Positions 25,676-34,446 of a stretch of DNA of 64,000 nt are shown piece after piece. Source of the stretch: Actinomycetota bacterium (GTDB lineage: Bacteria; Actinomycetota; Acidimicrobiia; Acidimicrobiales; JAJPHE01); NCBI GenBank assembly GCA_027315345.1, contig DAHUYE010000085.1, positions 1 through 64,000 of the forward strand, given 5' to 3'. Position 1 is the first letter of the stretch. Each line of letters starts with the position of its first letter. Position numbers and translations under genes: made by a program. Below the pieces are notes generated by a model. It did not search any database and had not been told where the DNA came from. It saw only the letters and a program-made list of their open reading frames with translations.

Positions 25676-27298
25676 ATGGCGAATCCGGGGGGAGGGGCCG
25701 GGCGACTCAGGGCTCATCTGGGCCTGGCCACCGTGTGCGGGGTGCTGTTCCTGACCTTCCTGGACAACACCATCGTCAGCGTCACCCTGGCCGACATCCA
25801 GGGCCGGCTCCACGCCGGCGTCGTCTCCCTGCAGTGGGTCGTCAACGGTTACGCCCTGGTCTTTGCCGCCCTGATGCTGACCGGGGGGACCCTGGGCGAC
25901 CTGCTGGGGCGGAGGAAGGTGATGCTGGTCGGTGTCGGGATCTTCTGCGCCGGCTCGGTGCTGGCCGCCCTGGCCCCCAATGTGAACGTGCTCATAGCCG
26001 GCCGGGTGGTCATGGGCGTGGGGGCGGCGGCGTCCGAGCCCGGCACCCTGTCGGTCATCCGCCACCTCTACCCGGACCGGGCGGCGCGGGCCCGGGCGGT
26101 GGGGATCTGGGCGGCCGTCTCCGGCCTGGCCCTGGCCCTGGGGCCGGTGGTGGGCGGCGTGCTGGTGGGGGTGGCCGACTGGCGGGCGGTGTTCTGGTTC
26201 AACCTCGGCTTCGGCCTGCTGGCCTTCGGGGCGGCCGCCTGGGTCCTCCCGGAAAGCTCGGACCCCGAAGGCCGCCACATCGATCTGCCCGGCTTCGTAC
26301 TCGGGGCCGGGGCGCTGGCCTGCTCGGCCTTCGGGATCATCCTGGGCGAGACGGCCGGCTACACCAAATGGTGGGTGGTGGCCCTGCTGGCCGGGGCGGT
26401 GGTGTTGGGCTTCGCCTTCACCCAGGTCGAGAGCCGGACCAGGGATCCGGTGCTGGTGATGTCGCTTTTCCGTAATCCGACCTTCAGCGGCGCCAATCTC
26501 ATCGCCTTCCTCAACTACTTCGCCACCTTCGCCATCTTCTTCTTCTGCGCCCTCTACCTGCAGCTCATCGGAAACCGCTCCCCGGCGTCGGTGGCCCTCA
26601 TGTTCGTGCCCATGGCCGCCGGCCTGGTACTGGCCTCCACCCTGACCGGGCGGTGGGTGGCGGCCTCCGGGCCGACCGCACCCATCGTGCTGGGCTGCCT
26701 GTTGGGGGCGGGCGGGACCCTGGCCACCGGAGCGGTCATGGGGCCCCATGTGACCTTCTTGTCCCTGGCGCCCTATCTGGGCGTGGCCGGGGTGGGCTTC
26801 GGGATGGCGGTTGTGCCGGTCACTTCCTCCGTGCTCAACGTCGTCCCGGCCGAGCGCTCGGGCATGGCCGCCTCGGTGACCAACACGGCCCGGGAGATGG
26901 GGGCGGTCCTGGGGGTGGCCGTCCTGGGTGCCCTGGTCAACACCACCCTGACCTCCAAGCTGGTGGCGACCATGAAGACCCTGCACATCCCGGCCAGCTT
27001 CCAGGGCCTGGTGCTGACCTACGTTCTGACCGGCCAGTCCCCGTCCTCGATAGCCGGGGTCAGTACCAGCAACCCGATCGTCAAGGCCCTGGAGGCCAAG
27101 ATCACCGACGCCGCCTACCACGGCTTCCTGACCGGTCTGCGCACGGCCCTGGAGCTGGCCGGGGCCATGCTGGTGGCCGGGGCGGTGGTGGCGGCTGCCA
27201 CGGTGCGGCGCAGCCGGGCCCATCCGGATCCGGAGGCGCCCGCTTCGGCCGGTGGGCCGGGGGCCGGCCCCGGCAGGACCCTTAGTATCGATCCGTGA
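25676..27298 (+). CDS. MFS transporter, DHA2 type (14 segments)
   Basis: A 540-residue drug:H+ antiporter-like exporter. Motif C-like TFLDNTIVSVTL in the first helix, motif A GDLLGRRKVMLVG after helix 2, and a long sequence with about 14 hydrophobic helices support the DHA2 subfamily. The C-terminus is Pro/Gly-rich. Its stop overlaps the GTG start of the next gene. Divergent from the PAS gene, about 100 bp apart. The substrate is unknown. Confidence 0.88.
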   Translation: MANPGGGAGRLRAHLGLATVCGVLFLTFLDNTIVSVTLADIQGRLHAGVVSLQWVVNGYALVFAALMLTGGTLGDLLGRRKVMLVGVGIFCAGSVLAALAPNVNVLIAGRVVMGVGAAASEPGTLSVIRHLYPDRAARARAVGIWAAVSGLALALGPVVGGVLVGVADWRAVFWFNLGFGLLAFGAAAWVLPESSDPEGRHIDLPGFVLGAGALACSAFGIILGETAGYTKWWVVALLAGAVVLGFAFTQVESRTRDPVLVMSLFRNPTFSGANLIAFLNYFATFAIFFFCALYLQLIGNRSPASVALMFVPMAAGLVLASTLTGRWVAASGPTAPIVLGCLLGAGGTLATGAVMGPHVTFLSLAPYLGVAGVGFGMAVVPVTSSVLNVVPAERSGMAASVTNTAREMGAVLGVAVLGALVNTTLTSKLVATMKTLHIPASFQGLVLTYVLTGQSPSSIAGVSTSNPIVKALEAKITDAAYHGFLTGLRTALELAGAMLVAGAVVAAATVRRSRAHPDPEAPASAGGPGAGPGRTLSIDP

Positions 27299-27999
27299 CC
27301 ACGCTCTATTTCCGGCAGCTTCTATCCGGCCGGGACTTTGCCGTCGAGGACGCCATGGCGGCCCAGATGGTGAACTTCGTCTACCTGATCGGGGACCGGG
27401 ACACCGGTGAGGCGGTGGTGGTCGATCCCGCCTACGCCGTGGCTGAACTGGTGGACACCCTCGAGGCCGACGGCATGCGCCTGACCGGCGTGCTGGCCAC
27501 CCACCATCATCCCGACCACGTGGGCGGTTCGATGATGGGCCACGGCATCGAGGGCATCGACCGTCTGCTGGAGACCTCCGACGTCCCCGTTCACGTCAAC
27601 CGGCACGAGGCCGGCCTGGTCACCAAGGTCACCGGAGTCGGCCCCGATCAGCTGGTGGTCCACGAGGGCGGGGACATCCTGCCGGTCGGGGGTCTGGAGC
27701 TGCGCATGATCCACACCCCCGGTCACACCCCGGGCAGCCAGTGCTTCCTCTTCGACGGGATGCTGGTGGCCGGGGACACCTTGTTCCTGCAGGGGTGCGG
27801 TCGCACCGACCTGCCCGGCAGCGACCCGGAGGCCATGTTCCACAGCCTGCGCACCCTGGCCGCCCTGCCGGATGAGACGGTCCTGTTCCCCGGCCACCGT
27901 TACTCCCCGCCGTCCTCGGCCGTGATGGGGGCGGTCAAGGAGATGAACCCGGTCCTGCGGGTGCCGGACAAAGAGCAGTGGCTGGCCGCCTGGAACTGA
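27295..27999 (+). CDS. MBL-fold hydrolase (glyoxalase II-like)
   Basis: A 234-residue metallo-beta-lactamase-fold hydrolase. The first metal motif is THHHPDHVGG, then HTPGHTPGSQC and GDTLFLQGCGRTD, and GHRYSPPSS near the end. This pattern is that of glyoxalase II or persulfide-dioxygenase-like proteins; in actinomycetes mycothiol thioesters are possible substrates. The GTG start overlaps the MFS stop (GTGA), so the two are co-translated. Confidence 0.88.
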   Translation: MTTLYFRQLLSGRDFAVEDAMAAQMVNFVYLIGDRDTGEAVVVDPAYAVAELVDTLEADGMRLTGVLATHHHPDHVGGSMMGHGIEGIDRLLETSDVPVHVNRHEAGLVTKVTGVGPDQLVVHEGGDILPVGGLELRMIHTPGHTPGSQCFLFDGMLVAGDTLFLQGCGRTDLPGSDPEAMFHSLRTLAALPDETVLFPGHRYSPPSSAVMGAVKEMNPVLRVPDKEQWLAAWN

Positions 28000-28029
28000 T
28001 GGGCCTCTGAGCCGGACAAGGGGGAGTCG

Positions 28030-29592
28030 ATGAGTGGCAAGCAGTGGAGCCTGAGCGGACTGGTGCGGGACAACGCCGCCGCCTTCGGGGATCGGGTGGC
28101 CATCACCAGCGAGGCCGGCCCGGTGAGTTGGCGCCAGCTGGACGAGCGCTCCAATCAGGTGGCTCACGCTCTGGCCGCCGAGGGGGTCGGCCCCGGCGCC
28201 CGGGTGGCGTTCCTGGACAAGAACACCCCGGAGTTCTTCGACGTGCTGATGGGGGCGGGGAAGCTCGGGGCGGTGATGGTGCCGGTCAACTGGCGCCTGG
28301 CCCCGGCGGAGATGGCTCACATCATCGAGGATTCCGCTGCCACCGTCCTCGTCTACGGGGCGGAGTATTCCGCCGCCGTCAAGGAGATCGGCCCCGATCT
28401 CTCCCACCTCCAACGCCGCGTCCTGCTCGGTCCCGAGTACGAGGACTGGCTGGCCGCCCAGCCGGCCACCGATCCCGGCTACCAGGCGCAGCCGGACGAC
28501 GTCGCCATCCAGCTCTACACCTCGGGCACCACCGGCCTGCCCAAGGGGGCCATGCTGGTCAACTCCAACTTCGGGGCCATCCTGGATCAGGTGGTGGGCC
28601 CGTGGCGGCTCGACCCCTCCTCGGTCAGCGCCGTGGCCATGCCCCTGTTCCACATCGGCGGCTCGGGCTGGGCTCTGGCCGGCATGACCGTCGGGGCTCG
28701 GTCGGTGGTCATCCGGGAGATGGTGCCGTCCGAGTTGATCCGCATCTTCGAAACAGAACAGGTCACCAACGCCTTTCTCGTGCCCGCCGTGTTGCAGATG
28801 GTGTGCGCCACAGAGGGAGTGGAGAAGGCGGACTTCGGTGCTCTGCGGGCCATCAAGTACGGGGCGTCCCCGATCACGGATGAGGCGCTCAAGCGGGCCA
28901 TCGCCACCTTCGGGTGCGAGTTCATCCAGCTCTACGGCCTGACCGAGACCACCGGGGCCATCACCCAGCTGGATGGCGCCGACCACGACCCGGGCGGGCC
29001 CCGCTCCCGCCTGCTGCGGTCGGTGGGCAAGCCCTATCCGTGGGTGGAGATCCGCATCGTGGATCCGGACTCGGGGGAGGAGCGGTCCGCCGGGGAGGTG
29101 GGGGAGCTGTGGGCCAGGGGCCCCCAGACCATGAAGGGCTACTGGAACAAGCCGGAGGACACGGCCCGGGTCATCGACGCTGAGGGCTGGTTCCGTACCG
29201 GTGACGCCGGCTACCGGGACGAGGACGGCTACATCTTCCTGACCGACCGGATCAAGGACATGATCGTCAGCGGCGGGGAGAACATCTATCCGGCCGAAGT
29301 CGAGAACGCCCTGGCCTCCCATCCAGCCGTGGCCGACGTGGCCGTCATCGGGGTGCCCGACGAGCGCTGGGGCGAGACCCCCAAGGCCATGGTGGTCCTG
29401 CGTCCGGGAGCCGGGTCCGGCCCGGATCAGGCCGCCTCCATCATCAGCTTCGCCCGGGAGCGCCTGGCCCACTACAAGTGCCCGACCTCGGTGGAGTTCA
29501 TCGAGGTGCTGCCCCGCAACCCGTCGGGCAAGGTCCTCAAGCGGGAGCTGCGGGAGCCCTACTGGGAGGGCCGGGCTCGCCGGGTCAACTGA
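28030..29592 (+). CDS. long-chain acyl-CoA ligase (FadD-type)
   Basis: A 520-residue adenylate-forming enzyme that activates carboxylic acids to CoA thioesters with ATP. The phosphate loop is LYTSGTTGLPKGA, the A5 motif YGLTETTGAI, the A7/A8 region GWFRTGDAGYRDEDGYIFLTDR, and the catalytic Lys lies in NPSGKVLKREL near the C-terminus. ATG with GGGGGAG upstream. It follows the MBL gene by 30 bp on the same strand and could feed the acyl-CoA enzymes elsewhere in the window. Confidence 0.92.
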   Translation: MSGKQWSLSGLVRDNAAAFGDRVAITSEAGPVSWRQLDERSNQVAHALAAEGVGPGARVAFLDKNTPEFFDVLMGAGKLGAVMVPVNWRLAPAEMAHIIEDSAATVLVYGAEYSAAVKEIGPDLSHLQRRVLLGPEYEDWLAAQPATDPGYQAQPDDVAIQLYTSGTTGLPKGAMLVNSNFGAILDQVVGPWRLDPSSVSAVAMPLFHIGGSGWALAGMTVGARSVVIREMVPSELIRIFETEQVTNAFLVPAVLQMVCATEGVEKADFGALRAIKYGASPITDEALKRAIATFGCEFIQLYGLTETTGAITQLDGADHDPGGPRSRLLRSVGKPYPWVEIRIVDPDSGEERSAGEVGELWARGPQTMKGYWNKPEDTARVIDAEGWFRTGDAGYRDEDGYIFLTDRIKDMIVSGGENIYPAEVENALASHPAVADVAVIGVPDERWGETPKAMVVLRPGAGSGPDQAASIISFARERLAHYKCPTSVEFIEVLPRNPSGKVLKRELREPYWEGRARRVN

Positions 29593-29732
29593 CGCGGCGG
29601 CCGGGACGGCGTCGGCTGCCGGCCCGGCGGGCGTTCATCGGGCCGGCTTTCCTCGGGCCGGTGTTCGTCGGGGGCGAAAGTGGGAACAATCAAACCGGGA
29701 GCCTGCATCGGCGGGTGGCAGGGAGGCCGGAC

Positions 29733-29918
29733 ATGAGCAATGCCGAGGATCATGCGCTGGGGTTGGAGCTCCAGCTCATCGAGTTGGTCGAGCAGCAGGA
29801 GCGGGCCCGGATCCAGCACCGGGACGCGGATGTGTCGGCCGTCCAGGTCGAAATCGACGCCCTCCAGGAGGAGCTAGCCCGGACGGCGGCCGGCACCGCC
29901 GGACGACGGCGGGTGTAG
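29733..29918 (+). CDS. small coiled-coil protein
   Basis: A 61-residue helical protein with heptad-like Leu/Ile spacing (LELQLIELVEQQERARIQHR, VEIDALQEELART) and a basic tail RRRV. The ATG has GGGAGG upstream. Its last 45 bases overlap the 3' end of the convergent LysR gene. Unknown function. Confidence 0.65.
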   Translation: MSNAEDHALGLELQLIELVEQQERARIQHRDADVSAVQVEIDALQEELARTAAGTAGRRRV

Positions 29919-30827
29919 CCCGGGCCGAGCTGCCGGGCCGACCTGTTCGGCCACGATGTCTCTCAGAAGGTCCCGCACCGCCCGGGCCGGCGCCGACAGC
30001 AGGCCCCGGTGCCGGGTGACCACGCCCACCGTGCGCCGGGGCAACCCCTCCACTGCCACCGTCACCCATCGGTCGTGGAGATAATCGGGGACGGCGCAGG
30101 CGGGCAGCACGGCCGGCCCGTAGCCGTCGAAGGTCAAGGATGCGATGAGCCGGACCCCGTCGATGTCGGCCTTGGGAGTGAGGGCGACGGGCTGATCCCG
30201 GCCCTGGCCCAGCGCCGTCTCCAGCTCCCGGCGCAGGGTGGTGCCCTGCATCGGCAGTAACAGCGGGATGGAGCAGAGCTCCTCGACGGAGATGTCGGTC
30301 CGCCCGGCCAAGGCGTCGTCCCGGGCCACCACCAGGACCAGGTCCTCGTCGAAGAGGCCTTCCCCGTTGAGGTCCTCGTCCGCCGAGGGCAGGCTGCTCA
30401 CGGCCAGATCCAGCCGGCCGGCCTGGAGGCGGTCGGCCAGTTCCGCCGAGGTGCCCTCGGCCACGCTCAGATGCACGCCGGGGTGCTCCCGGCCCATGGC
30501 GTCGAGCACCTTGGGGGCCAGCCAGCGGGCGGTGGTGCCGATCATGCCCAGGCTGACGGTGCCGGCCACCACATTGCGCACGGCGGCCACGTCGGCCACC
30601 AGCGCCTCCATCTCCACCATCATGCGCCGGGCCCGGTTGACCACCACCTTGCCCTCCTCGGTCAGCACGCCCCGGGAGCGGTCGAACAGGGGCGTGCCCA
30701 GTTCGCGCTCCAGCCGGGCGATGTGGGTGGACACATTGGACTGCACCGTCCCCAGGGCGTCGGCGGCGGCCGAGAAGGTCCCGTGCTCGGCCAGAGCCAG
30801 GATGGCCGACAGCTGGCGCAGCTCCAT
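29874..30827 (-). CDS. LysR-family transcriptional regulator
   Basis: A 317-residue regulator. The winged-helix domain is at 1-60 (LRQLSAILALAEHGTFSAAADAL, HIARLERELGTPLFDRS), followed by a periplasmic-binding-protein-like effector domain. The ATG at 30827 gives the usual LysR N-terminus. It is divergent from the HAD-acyltransferase gene, 40 bp apart, and may control it. The inducer is unknown. Its 3' end overlaps the small coiled-coil gene. Confidence 0.88.
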   Translation of the reverse strand: MELRQLSAILALAEHGTFSAAADALGTVQSNVSTHIARLERELGTPLFDRSRGVLTEEGKVVVNRARRMMVEMEALVADVAAVRNVVAGTVSLGMIGTTARWLAPKVLDAMGREHPGVHLSVAEGTSAELADRLQAGRLDLAVSSLPSADEDLNGEGLFDEDLVLVVARDDALAGRTDISVEELCSIPLLLPMQGTTLRRELETALGQGRDQPVALTPKADIDGVRLIASLTFDGYGPAVLPACAVPDYLHDRWVTVAVEGLPRRTVGVVTRHRGLLSAPARAVRDLLRDIVAEQVGPAARPGLHPPSSGGAGRRPG

Positions 30828-30867
30828 GGCCGGGGACGCTAATAGGGGCCTGCGGTAGCCTTGGCCG

Positions 30868-32256
30868 GTGGGGAACACCGCCGCCTTCTTCGACCTCGAC
30901 CGCACCGTCCTGCGCCGGGCCAGCGGGCCGCTCATCAGTGAGGCCCTGGCCGCCGCCGGGGTTGTTCCCAGCCGGGGGGCGGGCGTGGGCGGCCTCTTCT
31001 ACCGCATCTACGACGTGGTGGGCGAGACCCTGCCGTCCATGGCCATGGCCCGGGCCGCCGCCCTGATCGCCCGGGGTTGGCCGGCCGATACCGTCCGCCA
31101 AGCCGGACGGGAGGTGGCGGAGAGGCTGGAGGAACTGGTGGCGCCCTTCGCCCGGCCGTTGATCAAGCATCACCAGGACCTGGGTCACAGCGTGGTGCTG
31201 GCCACCACCACTCCTCTGCATCTGGTCGAGCCCTTCGCAGCCAAGATGGGCTTCGACGACGTCATCGCCACCCGCTACGCCGAGCGCGACGGTGCTTTCA
31301 CCGGAGCCCTGGAGGGTGAGTTCGTCTGGGCCCGGGGCAAGTTGGCCGCCGTCCGGCGCTGGGCCGGCACCCACAAGGTGGAGATGGCCGACAGCTTCGC
31401 CTACTCGGACAGCTTCTACGACCTGCCTCTGCTCGGCGCCGTCGGCCATCCCGCCGCCGTCAATCCTGATCCCCGTCTCCTGGCCGTGGCCACCCTGCGG
31501 CGCTGGCCGATCCTCAACCTGGACGCGCCTCCGGGGGTGGTCAAGGTGGCCGGGGTGGAGTTGATGGACATGGTGCGCTGGGTCTCCCATCCCGCCTTCG
31601 TGCCCTTCGCCAACTTCGACATCGAAGGGGCCGAGCACATCCCCGCCACCGGGCCGGTGATCGTGGTGTCCAACCACCGCTCCTATTTCGACTTCGTGGC
31701 CATGGGCATGGTGGTGCTGGGCCGGGGCCGGAACCTGCGCTTCCTGGGCAAGAAGGAGGTCTTCGACGCCCCCGTGATCGGCTCCCTGGCCTCGGCCGCC
31801 GGGGGCATCCGGGTGGACCGGGGCACGGGCAGCACCGAACCGCTGGAGGCGGCCGCCGCCGCCCTGGAGGGCGGGGAGGCGGTGGCCATCCTTCCCCAGG
31901 GCACCATCCCCCGGGGCAAGGAGTTCTTCGAGCCCAAGCTGGTGGGCAAGACCGGAGCGGCCCGCCTGGCCGCCATGACCGGGGCCCCGGTGGTCCCGAT
32001 CGGGCTGTGGGGGACCGAGGAGGTGTGGCCCCGGCGGATGCGGGTACCCCGGATCCATCAGGTCATCAACCCGCCCAAGATCCGCGTCCGGGTCGGCCCT
32101 CCGGTGGCGCTGTCGGGATCGGATCCCCACGTCGACACCGAGGCCATCATGAAGGCGATCACCGAATTGCTGCCGCCCGAGGCCCGCCGCCGCCGGCGGC
32201 CCACGCCGGAGCAGATCGCCATGGCCACCCCCGCCAACGTGCGGGTCGAGGCCTGA
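30868..32256 (+). CDS. HAD-IB phosphatase fused to PlsC acyltransferase
   Basis: A 462-residue fusion. Residues 1-205 are a HAD-IB phosphatase (FFDLDRTVLRR with both Asp, and YSDSFYDLPLL as the Mg motif). Residues 235-435 are a glycerolipid acyltransferase (VVSNHRSYFDF, the HX4D motif; FLGKKEVFD; ILPQGTIPRG in place of the usual EGTRS block). The pair could dephosphorylate and acylate a lipid, as in actinobacterial PlsC-HAD proteins. The EGTR to QGTI change is in a substrate-binding motif and is worth noting. GTG start at 30868. Upstream of murT, 83 bp. Confidence 0.85.
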   Translation: MGNTAAFFDLDRTVLRRASGPLISEALAAAGVVPSRGAGVGGLFYRIYDVVGETLPSMAMARAAALIARGWPADTVRQAGREVAERLEELVAPFARPLIKHHQDLGHSVVLATTTPLHLVEPFAAKMGFDDVIATRYAERDGAFTGALEGEFVWARGKLAAVRRWAGTHKVEMADSFAYSDSFYDLPLLGAVGHPAAVNPDPRLLAVATLRRWPILNLDAPPGVVKVAGVELMDMVRWVSHPAFVPFANFDIEGAEHIPATGPVIVVSNHRSYFDFVAMGMVVLGRGRNLRFLGKKEVFDAPVIGSLASAAGGIRVDRGTGSTEPLEAAAAALEGGEAVAILPQGTIPRGKEFFEPKLVGKTGAARLAAMTGAPVVPIGLWGTEEVWPRRMRVPRIHQVINPPKIRVRVGPPVALSGSDPHVDTEAIMKAITELLPPEARRRRRPTPEQIAMATPANVRVEA

Positions 32257-32258
32257 GC

Positions 32259-32322
32259 CCGCCGGCCCGCACCCGGGCCGCCGGCGCCGGGTCCAATCCG
32301 CCGGCCCGCACCCGGGCCGCCG
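32259..32322. repeat. 25-bp direct repeat before murT
   Basis: A 25-bp unit occurs at 32259-32283 and again at 32298-32322, a period of 39 bp. Read in the murT frame it duplicates PPARTRAA. If translated, the MurT N-terminus would be longer than the start given for that gene. Confidence 0.7.
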
Positions 32323-32339
32323 CCGGCCTGGGCCGGGCG

Positions 32340-33557
32340 GTGGGTCGCGCCTCCCGGCTGGCCGGCCGGGGCGGGGGCGGAGTCATCGGCGGACGGGTCA
32401 CACTCCTGGTCGACCCCGACGCTCTGGCCCATCTGGCCCGGGGCCGCCGGTCGGTGCTGGTCAGCGGCACCAACGGTAAGACGACCACCACCCGGTTCTT
32501 GGCCGCAGCCCTGGCCACGGCCGGACCGACCGCCACCAACTCCGGCGGCGCCAACCTCCCCTTCGGCCTGGTGGCCGCCCTTTCCTCCGCCCCGCCCGGG
32601 GGGCTGGCCGCCCTGGAGGTGGACGAGGCCTACCTCGGCCCGGTGGCCGCCGCCGTGCAGCCGGAGGTGGTGTGCCTGCTCAACCTGTCCCGGGACCAGC
32701 TCGACCGCATCAACGAGGTGAGGCTGCTGGCCGGGCGCTGGCGCCAGGCGCTGGAGGCGGTGGCCCCGGCCCCGGCTGACGCGCGCGGGCCGACCGTGGT
32801 GGCCAACGCCGATGACCCCATGGTGGTCTGGGCCGCCTCGGGGGCGGACCGGGTGGTGTGGGTGGGCGCCGGTCTGTCCTGGCGGCTGGATGCCACCGGC
32901 TGTCCCCGCTGCGAGGGCCGCATCCAGTTCACCGACACCGACTGGTCATGCGGGGACTGCGGCCTGGCCCGACCCGAACCCCAGGTGACCGTCGATGAGG
33001 TCGCCCTGACCGACCAGGCCGGGCGGCGCCATCCCTTCACCCTATCGCTGCCCGGCCAGTGCAACCGATCCAACGCCGCCGTGGCCGCCACCGCCGCCTC
33101 TCTGCTCGGCGTGGACGAGGCCCAGGCCCTGGCGGCCATGGAGCCGGTGGCGGATGTGACCGGCCGCTACGGCGTGGTCCGGGTGGGTGGGGTCCCGGCC
33201 CGGCTGCTGCTGTCCAAGAACCCGGCCGGGTGGATGGAGATCTTCGACTTCCTGCGTCCCCCGCCGTCGCCGGTGGTGGTGGCCATCAACGCCCGCATAG
33301 CCGACGGGAGGGATCCGTCCTGGCTGTGGGATGTCCCCTTCGAGCGGCTGGCCGGTCGCCAGGTGGTCGCCACGGGTGAGCGTTGCCGGGATCTGGCCGT
33401 GCGGCTGCGCTATGCCGAGGTCGACCACGTGATGGTCGAGGACCCGGTGGCGGCGGTGGCCGAGGCCCGCCGCTTCGGTGACGCCTCCCAGCCGGTCGAT
33501 GTGGTGGCCAACTACACCTCCTTCCAGGGACTGCGCCGGGCGGCCGCCGATGCCTGA
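32340..33557 (+). CDS. murT: lipid II isoglutaminyl synthase, MurT subunit
   Basis: About 405 residues. The Mur-ligase ATP-binding loop is LVSGTNGKTTTTRF and the central domain includes LLNLSRDQLDRINEV. A four-Cys zinc ribbon (CPRCEG and WSCGDCG) is the mark of MurT. The C-terminal DUF1727 domain follows. With GatD it amidates the D-Glu of the peptidoglycan stem. The GTG at 32340 is a guess; the open frame goes further up through the PPARTRAA duplication and no ribosome site is visible. The gene's stop overlaps the GatD ATG. Confidence 0.9.
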   Translation: MGRASRLAGRGGGGVIGGRVTLLVDPDALAHLARGRRSVLVSGTNGKTTTTRFLAAALATAGPTATNSGGANLPFGLVAALSSAPPGGLAALEVDEAYLGPVAAAVQPEVVCLLNLSRDQLDRINEVRLLAGRWRQALEAVAPAPADARGPTVVANADDPMVVWAASGADRVVWVGAGLSWRLDATGCPRCEGRIQFTDTDWSCGDCGLARPEPQVTVDEVALTDQAGRRHPFTLSLPGQCNRSNAAVAATAASLLGVDEAQALAAMEPVADVTGRYGVVRVGGVPARLLLSKNPAGWMEIFDFLRPPPSPVVVAINARIADGRDPSWLWDVPFERLAGRQVVATGERCRDLAVRLRYAEVDHVMVEDPVAAVAEARRFGDASQPVDVVANYTSFQGLRRAAADA

Positions 33558-34332
33558 GCGGGACTCGGCCGTGCGGGTGGTGGTGGTGCACCCGGATCTG
33601 CTCGGCACCTACGGGGACGGTGGCAACGGGTTGATCCTGGCCCGGCGTCTGCAGTGGCGGGGCTTGGCGGTGGAGTTGATCGAAGCCATGTCCGGCACGC
33701 CGGTGCCGGCGTCGGGCGACATCTACTGCCTGGGCGGGGGAGAGGATGCCGCTCAACACCGGGCCGCGGCCGAACTGGCCGAGGGCAACCCCCTGGGCCA
33801 GGCCGTCGACAACGGCGCCGCCGTGCTGGCCGTGTGCGCCGGTTTCCAGGTCCTCGGGCGCCGTTACCCGTCCGCCGACGGCCAGGTCCGTGACGGCCTC
33901 GGTCTCATCGACATCGACACCCGCAAAGGCGGAGGGCGCCGACCCGTGGGCGAACTGGTGGTCACGCCCTCTCCGGCGCTGGGCCTGCCCCAACTGACCG
34001 GCTATGAGAACCATGGCGGGCTGACGACGCTGGGCCCGGACGCCCAACCGCTGGGCCGGGTCGACGCCGGTGTCGGCAACGGCGGAGGAGACGGCAGCGA
34101 AGGCGCGGTGGTGGGCCGCATCTTCGGCACCTACATGCACGGCCCGGTGCTGGCCCGCAACCCGGCCCTGGCCGATCTGATCCTGACTTCCGTGGTGGGC
34201 GAGCTCGAAGCCCTGGATGATTCCGAAGCCGAGTTGCTGCGTCGGGAGAGATTGGAGAAGGTGGGCACGAGTCGCGTCACCGACCGGTCCCGGTGGACCG
34301 CACGGTTGACTTCGCGTCGTGTTTCTGGTTAA
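33550..34332 (+). CDS. gatD: lipid II isoglutaminyl synthase, GatD subunit
   Basis: A 260-residue class I glutamine amidotransferase that supplies ammonia to MurT. The nucleophile Cys lies in LAVCAGFQVLG and the catalytic His in GTYMHGPVLARNP. The N-terminus HPDLLGTYGDGGNG is typical of GatD. It overlaps murT by 8 bp, so the two are coupled. The C-terminus after about 220 is basic and probably disordered. Confidence 0.93.
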   Translation: MPERDSAVRVVVVHPDLLGTYGDGGNGLILARRLQWRGLAVELIEAMSGTPVPASGDIYCLGGGEDAAQHRAAAELAEGNPLGQAVDNGAAVLAVCAGFQVLGRRYPSADGQVRDGLGLIDIDTRKGGGRRPVGELVVTPSPALGLPQLTGYENHGGLTTLGPDAQPLGRVDAGVGNGGGDGSEGAVVGRIFGTYMHGPVLARNPALADLILTSVVGELEALDDSEAELLRRERLEKVGTSRVTDRSRWTARLTSRRVSG

Positions 34333-34379
34333 TTTTCGGTAAGTCCTTCGGGCGTGTGCGCAGCACATAGCTCGAAAAT
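34332..34379. promoter_or_regulatory. nested inverted repeats after gatD
   Basis: ATTTTCG (34332-34338) pairs with CGAAAAT (34373-34379), and inside it TGTGC pairs with GCACA (34355-34367). This could be a terminator for murT-gatD or an operator for helD. No U-tract on either side. Confidence 0.4.
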
Positions 34380-34410
34380 CGGGGGCCTTGGTTGAGTACG
34401 TCCCGGGCTC

Positions 34411-34439
34411 TTGTATTTCGTAGGCAACTGCTTTACGTT
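34411..34439 (+). promoter_or_regulatory. candidate leaderless promoter of helD
   Basis: TTGTAT (34411-34416) and TACGTT (34434-34439) are separated by 17 bp, and the ATG of helD begins 7 nt after the second. No ribosome site precedes that ATG, which fits a leaderless mRNA. Confidence 0.45.
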
Positions 34440-34446
34440 GCTCATC

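Noticed and set aside
27322-29472. A 716-codon open frame on the minus strand
   Set aside because: It is opposite the MBL hydrolase and acyl-CoA ligase genes, which both have full family motifs. Composition is that of a shadow.
29776-32130. A 784-codon minus-strand frame covering the LysR and HAD-PlsC genes
   Set aside because: It runs antisense to the HAD-PlsC fusion and out of frame with LysR; both real genes show clear motifs.
34333-34446. Rifamycin-associated element upstream of helD
   Set aside because: I looked for the known GC-rich palindrome associated with rifamycin-inducible helR and did not see it.
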